From the NCBI GenBank assembly GCA_023213315.1, contig JAKCPI010001754.1, forward strand, positions 84,623 through 148,622: a stretch of 64,000 bases of DNA, read 5' to 3'. This document shows, piece by piece, positions 53,990 to 64,000 of the stretch. Origin of the DNA: Euborellia annulipes. Its lineage: Eukaryota > Arthropoda > Insecta > Dermaptera > Anisolabididae. The translations under genes were made by a program, and so were the position numbers. The notes under the pieces were generated by a model. It was given only the letters and a program-made list of their open reading frames with translations, had not been told where the DNA came from and searched no databases. Numbering within the stretch: position 1 is the stretch's first letter; every line of letters starts with the position of its first letter.

Positions 53990-54426
53990 AGCTAACCAGA
54001 AGGGGGTTTATGCTTAATAATATTTAGAACAAATGCAAAGGGAAAAGTAAGCAAGTTAATTAAAATTAATAAAAAATTAGGTTATATCTTTTCAAATAGA
54101 GAATGGAGTTAATTTTGAGAAAATCGAAAAAACTAAAAAAGCACATTAGTAAAGTACTACTAGTCTTTGGCGGGTTTTACTCAAAATCTTCGAGACTGCT
54201 ACGAAATAGATATTTAGATTAAGTATAAAATATGAGTACCGAAAGATTTTGCGTTTTTGAGTTATGTGAGTTAACCCAATCACTTGAAATATATTAAATT
54301 TATTGTGAAAAAAATTTAATATTCAAGCTAATAAGGAAATAAATTTTGTCGAGACTTCTGCTTCTTGAAATATTACATTTTTTTTGGCCTATTCATTTTT
54401 GTGAGAAAATTTAAATATTCGCCTTT
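53990..54426. other. Unassigned with an HE670-like scrap
   Basis: At about 54113-54190, 'ttttgagaaaatcgaaaaaactaaaaaagcacattagtaaagtactactagtctttgg' matches the HE670 middle. The rest is unassigned. Confidence 0.55.
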
Positions 54427-55377
54427 TGAGAATCATAGTGGCGAAAGTCCGAAATTGAATAATTCGAGAAAAGGGATTTAGAACGGTCAACAAATCAATG
54501 GGCCAATAAGTTTTTACCTTTTTTGGATCTTATAATATTTTGGGTGTCTTTAAAAGGCCTAAGTGCATTTTGATTGAATTTCATTTTAATAGTTTTTTCC
54601 AGTGTTGGTTAATTAGTCATCATCATTATCAACATTATTTTCTGTTTTTAAACTTTTTTAAAATTCTTCATGGACAAGGAAATGATCTATTATTAATTAA
54701 ACTCATTAAGTTTTTTTTTTTATTTTTTTTGTAATAAGAATGCACTCTTTGTACGCGGTCTTAAAAATAATTTTATGGTTAAAAGGTTCTCAGTGTCTTC
54801 TCGTGAATAATAGATCAATTCTTGTTGTCCATGAAGAATTTTATTAAAAACAAAAAATAATCTTGATAATGTTGAAGACTAATTAAAACTTGAAAGAACG
54901 TAAACTATTAAAATGAAAATCAATCAAAATATTATTGTTTGTTGCCTTTAATCATTTTTAAAATGGTTATTCATGTATTCATCACTATAGAGTTTTGAAT
55001 CTTTACTTTTGTTTTGTATTATTTATGTTTTTGTATTTTGTTTGTTATAATAAAAAAAATAGATGTTCAATTTTATTAAAAACAAAAATCATTAACTAGC
55101 AAAATTTAGTAGTAAAAAGTCACTACCTTATTCTCTATTTGGAATCACATTTATACAACAGTGGCGAAACTACAACAAAAGAATTTTAATTTTAAAGTTT
55201 TAATCCACGAGCACTTAGGCCTATTAAAGACACCCAAAATAAAAGCCAAAAAATGTAAAAAAAACTTATTGGCCCATTTATTTGTTGCCCGGTTAACTAA
55301 GTATCTATGTTTGTAAAACTTTCAAACGCCTTTTCTCGAATTGTTGATTTTCGCACTTTCGCCACTATGATTCTCAG
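54427..55377. mobile_element. TIR element (CTGAGAATCATAGTGGCG family), long copy
   Basis: Ends tgagaatcatagtggcgaaag and actttcgccactatgattctca. Arms run inward through attcgagaaaaggg / gccttttctcgaat, ttggcccattta, gggtgtcttt...ggcctaagtgc and a second inner palindrome (54570-54680 against 54825-54935). About 250 bp on the right (54940-55190) has no partner and may be a later insertion. 951 bp, no coding frame. Confidence 0.85.
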
Positions 55378-55952
55378 GAGACGATATTAAGGTAATATTA
55401 TAAACAAGCAGTAGTATCATCAAAAATTTATATTATACTCTTCTTTCTTTTGAAATACTAATAAAGAATAATTATAAAAATTTTCTTTTTAATAAACATT
55501 AAAATAACAAGCGTCCTTTTAATTAAGGAAAACAAATATTACTTTAAATTGCTCGTTTCTTGTCTTCGTTCGCGTCTTTTAATCAAATTAAAAAAAGATA
55601 TTAAAAAATTTCATCAAAAATTAATTTATAGGTGTACCTACATTAAATAAATGATATAAAAAAAAAAAAACGCTTGCCAAAGGATGTATTTAGATGAGAT
55701 TAGAGAAAAAAAGGTTTTACGTAATATAATAAATGTACATGAAAAAACAATTCTAATTGGAATTTGGACGCATGTATGGCATACCTTATGAAGAGTTTAT
55801 TATACCGTAAAATAAATTAATAGTTAACCAAGAAGTGGAACAACTCAATAAAAATTATTTTAGAAAATTTCCCAAGAGAGTTAATTTACAAATATAACGG
55901 ATGTATGTGTAAGTAAGATTATTTGAGGGGATTAAGAATGGAGTTGTTTTAT
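55378..55952. other. Unassigned stretch
   Basis: AT-rich, nothing recognised. Confidence 0.3.
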
Positions 55953-55964
55953 AATTATTGTTTT

Positions 55965-56105
55965 TAGAAATGCCTGGACCCCCAATAGATATTATCATAC
56001 ATAACGGTTATCGTCAAAGTCTTAAATGGTCAAAGTAGCCGAAAAGACTGTGAATGTGTGTGTTAGTGTGAGTGTGAATGAGAAAAAAGTGTGTTTAAAA
56101 AAAAA
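55965..56105 (+). mobile_element. S1 SINE, 5'-truncated, 12-bp duplication
   Basis: Starts agaaatgcctggaccccc, then aacggttatcgtcaaagtc, aatggtcaaagtagccgaaaagactg, tail and poly(A). The duplication AATTATTGTTTT lies at 55953-55964 and 56106-56117. Same truncation point as the copy at 7430. Confidence 0.92.
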
Positions 56106-56178
56106 AATTATTGTTTTGGGTTCAAATTTTATAAAAAATAATCATCCCTGGGAAAAAATTTGAAGATCACAAGTTTAG

Positions 56179-56737
56179 AAAAAATCTGGTGTGACTAGTC
56201 GCACGAGAATTTTTGTGTCGTCATATATTAAGTTTCCGACAGTACGGTACATTCGAATTTCAAGATGTAAAATTTATAAGTATGGGGAAATATTTACATT
56301 CTGTAAGGCAACCATTTTTCCTATCTTTTCTATGAAGTACAAGAGTAAAGTGTGCTTCAAACAATTTTTAGGGCAAACGAGAATATAATTTGAAAGAGCA
56401 AATCTAAAAAATAATTGATTTTTGAATTTTAAACAAAATCGTTAGAGAAAATCGAAAAAAAAAACTGAAAAAGTAAATCAGTAAAGTACTAATACTTTTT
56501 GGCCAATTTTGATTAAAAGCTTATTTTTACGCTCCCAGGGGGTGTGGGTGTTTAACTTATATATAAAATTTCAGCCTCATAGCTCAATTCCTTCATGCTT
56601 AAAAGTGAATACAGACACACACAGAGAGACCTCAAAACGTGTATATCCATAAAAATCTCGACATCGAATTTTTGACATGAATCCAATACTTTCTCTCTAT
56701 ATATATTAGCATATATAGAGGTAAGAGAAATTGAAAA
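56179..56737 (+). mobile_element. HE670, lacking most of the 5' hairpin
   Basis: aaaaaatctggtgtgactagtcgcacgag jumps straight to 'tttttgtgtcgtcatatatt', so the hairpin stem is deleted. The rest is collinear, ending gtaagagaaattgaaaa. Some 3' blocks (ctttttggattcag) are lost too. Confidence 0.92.
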
Positions 56738-57540
56738 AATAGCATGTAAACAAATCAAATAAATGAAAAACAAGATGACAAACTTAACGACATGAGAGAG
56801 AAAATATTTTTAAAATGAATTCATTTATTATCACAATTTCAACTTTGACAGCGGAAATGTTGACACTTGAAAAGAGTGAAAATAATTTTTTTTTTCATTT
56901 GTGTATGTATTATTAGATTCTAGAATATAAGGAGTGCGTTCACAACTCAATATTACGGCGGTCTTAGGATTTTGTTAAGGAAGGGGTATAAGAAAGGGGT
57001 GGCACATTCAAGGAAAGGAAGCTAATAATGAATTAGTTCCCTATTCAAATTTACATTCATAAAGAACTTTTGATTAAAATCCTAACATGAATATTTTTTG
57101 TCCAAATCGGGGACCTGCTGGGTTTCCTAGTGGAAGAGATAGATTTATTTATTCGATAGTTCAAGATGAAGAAGTCATCAAAGGCAATTTCCATCAAGGA
57201 AAAAAATAAATAAATAAATAAAATCGAAAAACACTTCATATTATTTCCTACATAAATAACAAAGCTTGCCTTTTCTAATGTAGAAATATTGAAATTGATG
57301 TAATAAAAGGATTTAATATTTTGCATTTAAGTATTTAAAATAGCAAATTACTATGATATCGTAAAATTTTTTGTTACCTCATCTTATTTTTTACAGATTA
57401 CGACTTATGAAAATGAAATAACAAAAATAAAAAAAAATATCAAATCTATCTTTACCATTCGAAGAGACATTAAATTTTATATTTATTATACTTTGTCACA
57501 TTCGTATATGAAAACGAGAAGAGCGAGTGATCAAGTCTAT
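56738..57540. other. Unassigned stretch
   Basis: AT-rich. 'cctcatcttattttttacag' ending at 57397 is acceptor-like on the plus strand, but no exon or matching donor follows. The 89-codon minus frame at 57057-57326 has no motif. Confidence 0.35.
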
Positions 57541-57840
57541 TACTTTCTCTTACCTATATATGTATATAAATAGAGAGAGAAAGTATTGTATTCATGTCAA
57601 AATATCGTTGTCGAGATTTTAATGGAAATACACGTTTTGAGGAACCCTGAGTACAAAGTAGTTTCCGCAACATGGTCTGTCTGTGTATCTGTGTTCAAAT
57701 TAAAGCATGAAGGAAGTGGGCTTGGAGGTTGAAATTTTATATTTAAGTTCAGTATCCACCATGAGGTGTGAAAATAAAATAACGGCCAATGAGTACTAGT
57801 ACTTTACTGATATACTTTTTCAGTTTTTTTTCTATTTTCT
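57541..57840 (-). mobile_element. HE670 3' half
   Basis: Minus-strand terminal part: tactttctcttacctatatatg..., gtattgtattcatgtcaaaatatcg, acacgttttgagg, aacggccaatgagtactagtactttactgatatac, cagttttttt. The 5' half is missing. Confidence 0.88.
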
Positions 57841-58272
57841 CTTTAGCACCCGTCCTTATTTATTTCAAGATATTTTTTAATTATTAATTTCCGGTTTAAA
57901 AATTTAGATATTAAAGCTTGAATCAATAATTCAAAATTATTTTCAACAGGTAGATTTGATTGATTTTTTTAACTATTTATTTTTTTCGATACTTTATTTT
58001 CATTTATATTTTAATATTTTCGCCCTTAGAGAGGATTTATTCTTAATATATATAATTTGCCACAGGTGTAAAGTGGGTTACAATTAAAGGACGAATAAGG
58101 GTTAGTGGGCCCTATATTTTAGTGATTCTAAATTATTTATAAATAAGCCTAATAATAATTTTTAGATGTTTAAAATATTTTAAATTTTTCTATAGGTTAG
58201 TAAAAATTTTATTTGGAATCTCTTAATTTGAAAAAATTAATTTTCATTATTTCTAAATTAGTAGGCTTATAT
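57841..58272. other. Unassigned AT-rich stretch
   Basis: Nothing recognised. Confidence 0.3.
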
Positions 58273-58576
58273 AAAAAATCTGGTGTGAGCACACAACCTT
58301 CTCTTACCTTCAGTAATTGAAAGTTGTCTTCTGTGCTTGTCACACCAGATTTTTTGTGTCGACATATATTTAATTAAATTTATAAATATAGAAAAATATT
58401 TATATTTTACTACCAAGGACCTTATTTTAACCATAGATAGACAGACACACCCAGACTGACAGACCATTTTACGGGACCCACTTCTTTGGATTCAAAAAGA
58501 GTATATCTATCGACTTCGAATTTTTGCGCAACACTTTCTCACTATATATTACATATATAGGTAAGAGAAAGTAAAA
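58273..58576 (+). mobile_element. HE670, internally deleted but with both ends
   Basis: Both terminal hairpins are kept (aaaaaatctggtgtg...cacaccagatttttt and tcactatatattacatatataggtaagagaaagtaaaa), while about 370 bp of the middle is missing. Its size suggests that only the ends are needed for mobility, or that it is a deletion derivative. Confidence 0.9.
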
Positions 58577-58916
58577 AAATTTCTTAAAATGTTATTTCAG
58601 ATAGAAATTAGATGCCACTCCTACTCCACCCTTAATCAATTAAAAAAAAATGAATATCATCCGTTTATTTATGCCTTTTTCATTAAATTCTCGTTGTGAT
58701 AAACGATCAAAGCTTTTTTTTTATCAAATAATCTAATTTGTTTTTTGAAATCTTTCCAATTATAATTGATTTACAAAAATTTATTTTGAATAATGAGAAT
58801 GAATTTCAAAAAAGAAAATATTTTTTTTTTAATAATTTGATAACGAATCACGAAAGAGAGAAGAAAAGAAATAATTAAATCCTTTTTAATAACAAATCTA
58901 TCTATATATCATACAA
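58577..58916. other. Unassigned AT-rich stretch
   Basis: Nothing recognised. Confidence 0.3.
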
Positions 58917-59057
58917 CCCGAGTAAAAATGATTAAAAATGATCGAGGGAGACACACACGCCCGCAGCAGGTCTACATAGGGAACCTTTAGGGACACACAG
59001 GGATACACACGCCCTCAGTGTGTATCCATTGATCATTTTTAATCATTTGTACTCGGG
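58917..59057. mobile_element. Small TIR element (CCCGAGTA ends)
   Basis: Ends cccgagtaaaaatgattaaa and the near complement tttaatcatttgtactcggg, with TIRs of about 27 bp. The centre has tandem phrases gacacacacgcccgcag / gatacacacgccctcag. No clear target duplication. 141 bp. Confidence 0.8.
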
Positions 59058-59204
59058 AAGTCATTGAAAGAAGAAGAAAATCAACAAAGCGGATACGTTA
59101 AGTTTAAATTTTTCATTTAAAGAATTAATAAATAAAAGTAATAAATCAAGATTTATCATAAAAGTGAGTGTGCCTTTAAGCTGAAGCACACACACCATAT
59201 GAGC

Positions 59205-59884
59205 AAAAAATCTGGTGTGACTGGCGCACAGCACACAACTTTCTCTTACCTTCGGTAATCGAAAGTTGTGTACTGTGCTTGTCACACCAGATTTTTTGTG
59301 TCGACATGTATTTAGTTTCCGACAGTAGGGTACATTCGATTTTCAAGATGTAAAATTTATAAGTGTGGAAAAATATTTATATTTTGTTACCATGGCAACC
59401 ATTTCTCCTATCTTTTCTATGGAGTACAAGAGTAAAGTGGTCTTCAGAAGATTTCAATAACAAAATGAGAATATACATTTTATAGCGAATCTAAAAAATA
59501 ATTGATTTTTTGAATTTAAAAAAAAATCGTTGGAGCAAATTTTGAGAAAATTGAAAAAAACTGAAAAAGTGCATCAATAAAGTATTAGTACTCTTTGGCC
59601 AATTTTGTTCAAAAGCTTCGTGTCACGTCCCATGGGGGTGCCTAACTTAAATATAAAATTTCAACCTCCTAGCACTTTTCGTTCTTGAGATATTTTGTTC
59701 ACAGACAGACACACAGACACACAGACAGACAGACCATGTTGCGAAAACCACTTTTTTAGATTCAGGGGACCTCAAAACGTGTATATCCATCAAAATCTCA
59801 ACATCGAATTTTTGACATGAAACCAATACTTTCTCTCTCTATATATATATTAACACATATATATAGAGGTAAGAGAAAGTAAAA
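59205..59884 (+). mobile_element. HE670, full length
   Basis: Complete, from aaaaaatctggtgtgactggcgcac to gagaaagtaaaa, with the (CA)/(CAGA) tract at 59700-59735 and the 'gtgtcacgtcccatgggggtgcc' sub-group marker shared with 49971-50640. Confidence 0.96.
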
Positions 59885-59929
59885 TGTTTTTGACTAATCG
59901 TGCCTAAAACTGTTTTTTCAATGCTTTTC

Positions 59930-60080
59930 TATGGTCAACGTACACCGAGAAAGCATGATTCGACATCATTGAACAAAATGTTTTGCCATTGAGCGTTTTG
60001 CTCGATCGGTGTGCGTTGGCATTGGGCAAAACGTTTTGTCCAAAAACGTTTTTGCTCAATTGGGGTGCGATCAGCCTTAA
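59930..60080. repeat. Family G repeat, short copy
   Basis: gtcaacgtacaccgagaaagcatgattcgacatcattgaacaaaatgttttgccattgagcgttttgctcgatcggtgtgcgttggc, ending 'aattggggtgcgatcagcc'. Shared with 8850-9130 but lacking its middle. Confidence 0.72.
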
Positions 60081-60271
60081 ATGTTCATACAAGGATGCAT
60101 ATATTCAATGAATTTGAGATAAAATTTAAAGAAAATAGAAAAAAAAATTTTTTAAACCAGGTCGTTATTTCCTGGTCGACGTTTCGGTCTTCGCTTTTTG
60201 GCTATTCAAAATGTACGTTGTTTACACTTATTTGTGAGAGAATTTTCAACGCATTGATGCTTTTATTATAT

Positions 60272-60523
60272 GGACCCTGTTATGCATTAGTGTGTCGAGC
60301 GCCAAAAAAAATTAAAAATTGAGTTAAGCACGGAATATTGTTTCAAATGCTATAATTAATAGTATTTTTTTAAGAAATATGTCCTAAAAAAATTTATATT
60401 TAATGTTACTTGCACAATTGACAAATAAAATTATATATAATCCAATGAAAACAAAAAACTTTAATGTTAATTTTCTCAAAACTCGGTAGCTGGCGCTTGA
60501 CACACTATTGCGTAACAGGGTTC
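60272..60523. mobile_element. 4-bp-TSD MITE, copy 2
   Basis: Ends ggaccctgttatgcattag and its near complement (cacactattgcgtaacagggttc), flanked by ATAT (60268-60271; 60524-60527). Nearly identical to 40158-40406 throughout its 252 bp. The 103-codon plus frame (60011-60322) crosses its left end by chance. Confidence 0.9.
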
Positions 60524-61239
60524 ATATATCCTACTAATGATTTTAAACAGAGTTCACTCGAATAACAATTTCCAAAAGTAATAAAGAAGGTCACGATCAA
60601 AACGCCTACAAGGAAATAAAATTTAATTTTCTCTTTACTACGTAAATTTAGTCATTAAGCAATCTTTATTAATGATTAACATTCATTAAAAAAGTAGACA
60701 AAACAGCTTCTGCCTCTCTTTTGAATTCCAGTCAGGCATCCTTATGACTATCTATTGATTTACCTTACGTAAGAAAGGGGTTTTGAGAAATTAAAGTGAA
60801 AAATTATTATTAGTTTAATCAATTGCTCTCTGAGATAGAAAGAGTATTTTTTAAAAATAACTGACGAGTTAAGTAGTTCAGGTATAAATAAATCCGTTGA
60901 CTCAATTTTTATTAAAAAAACTTTTTATAGAGCAATTGCTCTTATTTAATATAAAACAATAGATAATATTCAGAACTGTTAAATACGACCGAAATTCTGT
61001 AGGATTAAGGGATAATAATGAATGACAGGTAGTGAAATTCGATCTTTAATCTAAAATATATTATCAATAGAGCGTGCGAACAACAACAGATGAATATTTT
61101 TAGATTATTTAGGATTGGTTTTGTGAGTCTCAGACAAAGAGGCCGGATTATCGAAATTTGTACTCCACTAAGATGAAATGAAATATATAACTGTGATGTA
61201 ATGTTTCAATTGGGAGGAGAGAAGTGCAATTTTTAATTT
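60524..61239. other. Unassigned AT-rich stretch
   Basis: Nothing recognised. Confidence 0.3.
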
Positions 61240-61330
61240 TCTTTTGAAAGTTTATTCATCGACTTTAATGCCAGTTCTGAAGATGGTCCAAGCCCGGACC
61301 GAAACGTCAGTTGTTTAGGGGGGAAAAATG
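61240..61330 (+). repeat. Single FB arm with the cleanest core
   Basis: CTGAAGA (61277-61283), then T, stem GGTCC / loop AAGCCC / GGACC, then GAAACGTC (GAAA at 61301-61304). All Watson-Crick in the stem. No inverted partner nearby, so this is a solitary arm. Confidence 0.75.
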
Positions 61331-61902
61331 TTTAAAAGCTAGCGACATTTTGCATTAGTCTCAACCTTCAATTCCAACCTTAACATTGAAGAAGATATCA
61401 ATCTTTAAGGTCCTGGCAAATTTTTTTAAAAGAGATGTTAATAATAAAATATTCTAACAAAAATAGATTAAAAAATAAAACTTCCCAGGGTCTAGGTCAT
61501 ACTTGTTTAATAAATGAAGTTTGTATCCTAACGACGGATCTAAAAATAAGCGCCTTTGAAACGATATTATATAATCAAAAATTTTATAGATTAATCAACA
61601 CATTAACTGCAAAAATTTTAAATCTAAAATCGATTCTTTTCGGACATGCGATTTATAGTAAATTTATAAAACTTAGTTATATAGTTGGTTCTAATATTAT
61701 ATTATAGAACATGACTGAAACTTTATAAAAAATATTAGATTTAATTGTTAATTTCTTATAAAAAATCAGGAAATTGAATTTTTGGAAATATGTTAGAAAG
61801 GTTTCCTCAATGAATTAATTAATAGGTTTCTGTAATTAATAGGTTAAATATATCAAGAAATAAATATTTGTCAAATAACGTTGTTCTTTACCGGTTTTAT
61901 AG
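61331..61902. other. Unassigned AT-rich stretch
   Basis: Contains a 90-codon plus frame (61435-61707) with AT-rich, Lys/Ile/Leu-heavy translation and no recognisable motif; probably chance. Confidence 0.35.
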
Positions 61903-62065
61903 GCCTCCGACTTATCCATGCGGCATGGTGATGTCTCGTGCAGGGCCTGAATGCCATGCCCCGGTCAAGACCCTTCAGACCATGGTTCGAACCCCGGTTA
62001 GGTCATCGCGACCCACGACACTCACACTCTCTATATAAAGATACAAAATATCTCAATAGAGAGGT
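61903..62065 (+). mobile_element. S5 tRNA-related SINE
   Basis: A-box-like gcggcatggtgatgtctcgtgcag, B box TGGTTCGAACCCCGG, followed by ttaggtcatcgcgacccacgacactcacactc and an AT-rich end with the hairpin tctatataaagatacaaaatatctcaatagaga. Only one copy in the window. Confidence 0.65.
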
Positions 62066-62320
62066 GAAGATATGATCGATGAAGTTAACGTGACCGCGAC
62101 TACTGACGAACTGAATCCAAAGGGTGAAGAATACGAGAGAGAGAAAGAGAGGGAAAAGAAAGAGAGAGAAAGAAAGGATCCACCCCCGCCGCTCTATCGA
62201 CCAACCAGCCAATGTCACGTGATAGTGTACCCCCCTCTCCCCTTCTCCCATCATCACCCATCCCCTCCCTAACTTTCGTAACTCCCAGCGCCGTGCTGCG
62301 GTCATGGCCAAAATCATTTT
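62066..62320. other. Purine tract and unassigned GC-balanced DNA
   Basis: 62131-62195 is a nearly pure purine run (gagagagagaaagagagggaaaag...) followed by C-rich cacccccgccgctc and ccaaccagccaatgtcacg. Frames on both strands (106, 66 and 69 codons) are products of the low-complexity run. A CCAAT-like 'agccaatg' at 62206 may be chance. Confidence 0.4.
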
Positions 62321-62462
62321 CAAATATTATATTTTTGCATTTACAGAAGATGAATAAAAACAGCGGGAGGTTAGATCAAAGTCTGGTTAAAAAAAAAACA
62401 CTTAAATTTATTCTGGCTTAGTTCAACAAGACAAATAACTACGAACAGGGATTGTTATCTTT

Positions 62463-62650
62463 GTATATGAACAGTCACGGAGGAGGCAAATGGCTAAGCT
62501 GTGGATTATGGAGTCCGAAGTCTCAACACGGCTCGGGTTCGAATCCAGCTTGCCCCAAATAATTCAAACATTTGCCGAAGACTCCTCTTAGGGTAGGCAA
62601 CTGGGAGATCTCACCTCACAAGTACAAAGGCCCTAAGTATTTTAAAAAAG
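62463..62650 (+). mobile_element. S4 tRNA-derived SINE
   Basis: A box tggctaagctgtggattatggag, then ccgaagtctcaacacggctc, B box GGGTTCGAATCC, then cccaaataattcaaacatttgccgaagactcctcttagggtaggcaactgggagatctcacctcac. The tRNA half is well preserved. No poly(A) seen. Single copy in the window. Confidence 0.75.
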
Positions 62651-63257
62651 ATGACCTCGCATCGATTTATCAAGGCCTTTTCTAAGTCCTTCCATTGATA
62701 AAAAGGAACTCATTCATAAATTTTCTAAGAGTGAGTAGTAGTAGTGCGAACATTCCTGGAATACAAAGATTCCTTCACCCTCAAAAGCAAAGCTATTGTA
62801 CTATCTATTATTAAACAATCATGGCTAATGATTTGTTTATCGCGTTTGCTTTAGGATGTGAATTCTTTCAAATATTTATTTTTGCAAAAACATTAAAATA
62901 TCCTCTCTCAATCTTATTATTCTGTACATTTTTTAGTCTCCTAATCTCAGATACTAATTAGTTGCCATATAGACATCACTGAAAATCATAATTAGTTTAA
63001 ATAATGCTAATATGGAATTTCGGATAAAAAATCTTGCATATCATTTAGAGAGGAAAAATATTTATAAGTGAGAACCAGTGGAGTAACTAGGATTCAAATC
63101 TCTGGGGGAGGGTTATAATTTTTTAAAGACACTCTCCTATTTGGCATTAAGCAGCATCATTTTGGAATTTTATAAAACAAAAAATATTTTTTAAACGAAA
63201 AGAAAGACAATAGTTTCGAAAAATATTACATCTTACGACGAGGAAATAAAAAGAATA
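62651..63257. other. Unassigned; one hAT-like left end
   Basis: At 63078-63098 'ccagtggagtaactaggattc' resembles a hAT terminus, but no right end is found. The rest is AT-rich. Confidence 0.4.
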
Positions 63258-63976
63258 GCAGCTATTGATTATTTCATTTATTAAGGCCCACTAGGCTGAC
63301 GTTTCGGTCTTGATTAAGATCATATTCAGAGCTAATAACAGAGAATAGATAGGGGGTCGTCCACATCTTACGTGACGCGTTAGGTAAGTGGGACATAACA
63401 ATTCAAAGTTGAATTTACAAAATTTTTTGAAAAAAAAAGTTCTAATGATTTCCACAACAGGGAAAAATAGAGTGATTATTTGAGTCACGAGGGAAAATTT
63501 ACTAAAAAAAAAAAACAAAAAGGAAAAATGATATGAATTTTGTATAAGAAATTTTATTCGAGTTTCTATGTTGTAACATAATATTTGTAGAGGGGTTTTG
63601 TTTGTTTGTGACTAACTGTGACATGGGGGGGGGGGGAATAGAAAATCGTCAAAATAGGCGTTGCGAAATATGTGAACGACCCCTTATTGTAAAAATTTAC
63701 AATTATATTTAACAAATAAGAGGAATTGCAAATACCTTCGGGCTGTCAATATAAGGACGTAAATAAATATTCAATCATCTAGGTTAATATGAATATATAA
63801 ATAAGGTATTTACAAGAATTATTTACAATCCTTATTTTGTTAACCATATATTTGTAAATTTTCACAATAATGCGATAATGAATTCTGTGTGATTTAGTTT
63901 CTCTGAAGATGGACTCAATAAAGACCGGAACTTCGGCTTGAGTAGGGTCTTAATAAATGAAATAATCAATAGCTGC
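63258..63976. mobile_element. FB foldback, split by a TIR element
   Basis: Arms gcagctattgattatttcatttattaaggcc and its complement (ttaataaatgaaataatcaatagctgc). The left arm has tttcggtcttgatta; the right has CTGAAGATGGACTCAATAAAGACCGGAAC, where the GAAA box is mutated to GGAA. A TIR element is inserted at 63352-63684. Confidence 0.83.
63352..63684. mobile_element. TIR element (GGGGTCGTCCACAT ends), TA flanks
   Basis: Ends gggggtcgtccacatcttacg and the near complement cgaaatatgtgaacgacccct, with TIRs of about 28 bp. TA lies on both sides (63350-63351; 63685-63686). 333 bp with a G-run at 63624-63637. The 75-codon minus frame within is not a gene. The GGGGTCGT[C/T]CACAT..TACG terminus recurs in MITEs of many animals as I recall; family not assigned. 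Confidence 0.8.
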
Positions 63977-64000
63977 CTTTTCGGCATCAGATCAGAGGTC

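Noticed and set aside
57380..57400. ttattttttacag acceptor on the plus strand
   Set aside because: Good tract, but no following open frame or donor; the AT-rich background gives many such motifs.
62003..62421. Three overlapping frames, one Glu/Lys/Arg-rich
   Set aside because: Produced by the purine-rich simple sequence at 62131-62195; no conserved motif.

Overview
This is a eukaryotic, AT-rich, intergenic or intronic window built almost entirely from repeats. The organism is probably an invertebrate: the mix of several tRNA-derived SINE families, hAT-, mariner- and TTAA-type miniature DNA elements, and foldback elements is typical of arthropod or other invertebrate genomes. I cannot name the species. 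There is no intact protein-coding gene. The longest open frames (up to about 140 codons) lie in palindromes or repeat bodies and read as chance ORFs. The only recognisable protein remnant is a decayed hAT transposase C-terminus near 28.4-28.7 kb.

Repeat families used in the entries: HE670, a roughly 670-bp non-coding family with a hairpin at each end (about 17 full or partial copies, mostly at 0-2, 14-31 and 40-60 kb). S1, a tRNA-derived SINE with a poly(A) tail (11 copies or fragments). S2 to S5, other tRNA-derived SINE types. FB, foldback elements whose arms carry a CTGANGA...GAAA motif resembling a hammerhead-ribozyme core and, where ends can be read, 11-13 bp target duplications. hAT-type elements with 8-bp duplications. 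Two TTAA-flanked families, a 4-bp-TSD family, a mariner-like palindrome, and one 3.4-kb element with about 600-bp inverted arms.

Layout: 0-9 kb has old fragments, a clean hAT insertion at 6.8 kb and a large palindrome at 8.4 kb. 10-19 kb has foldbacks nested in or next to HE670 and SINEs. 22 kb has a palindrome with tRNA-like T-arms. 24-27 kb has HE670 copies, one split by a full-length S1. 28.3-28.8 kb has the hAT relic. 31.5-33.8 kb is mostly unique sequence. 35-39 kb has two opposed TTAA elements. 44-49 kb is a stack of nested elements inside the 3.4-kb foldback. 50-60 kb is dominated by six HE670 copies. 60-64 kb has SINEs and a foldback split by a TIR element.

The most interesting non-repeat signal is a pair of minus-strand splice motifs in unique DNA, at about 5347 and 32749. 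In each, a TACTAAT branch point and pyrimidine tract lead to an AG that directly abuts a consensus GT donor. This is the arrangement of recursive-splicing (ratchet) sites. At 32.7 kb a second donor lies 39 nt further on. Together they suggest, by inference, that most of the window is inside one very long intron of a minus-strand gene. The repeats do not form a pathway; the order of nesting gives a relative history of insertions.
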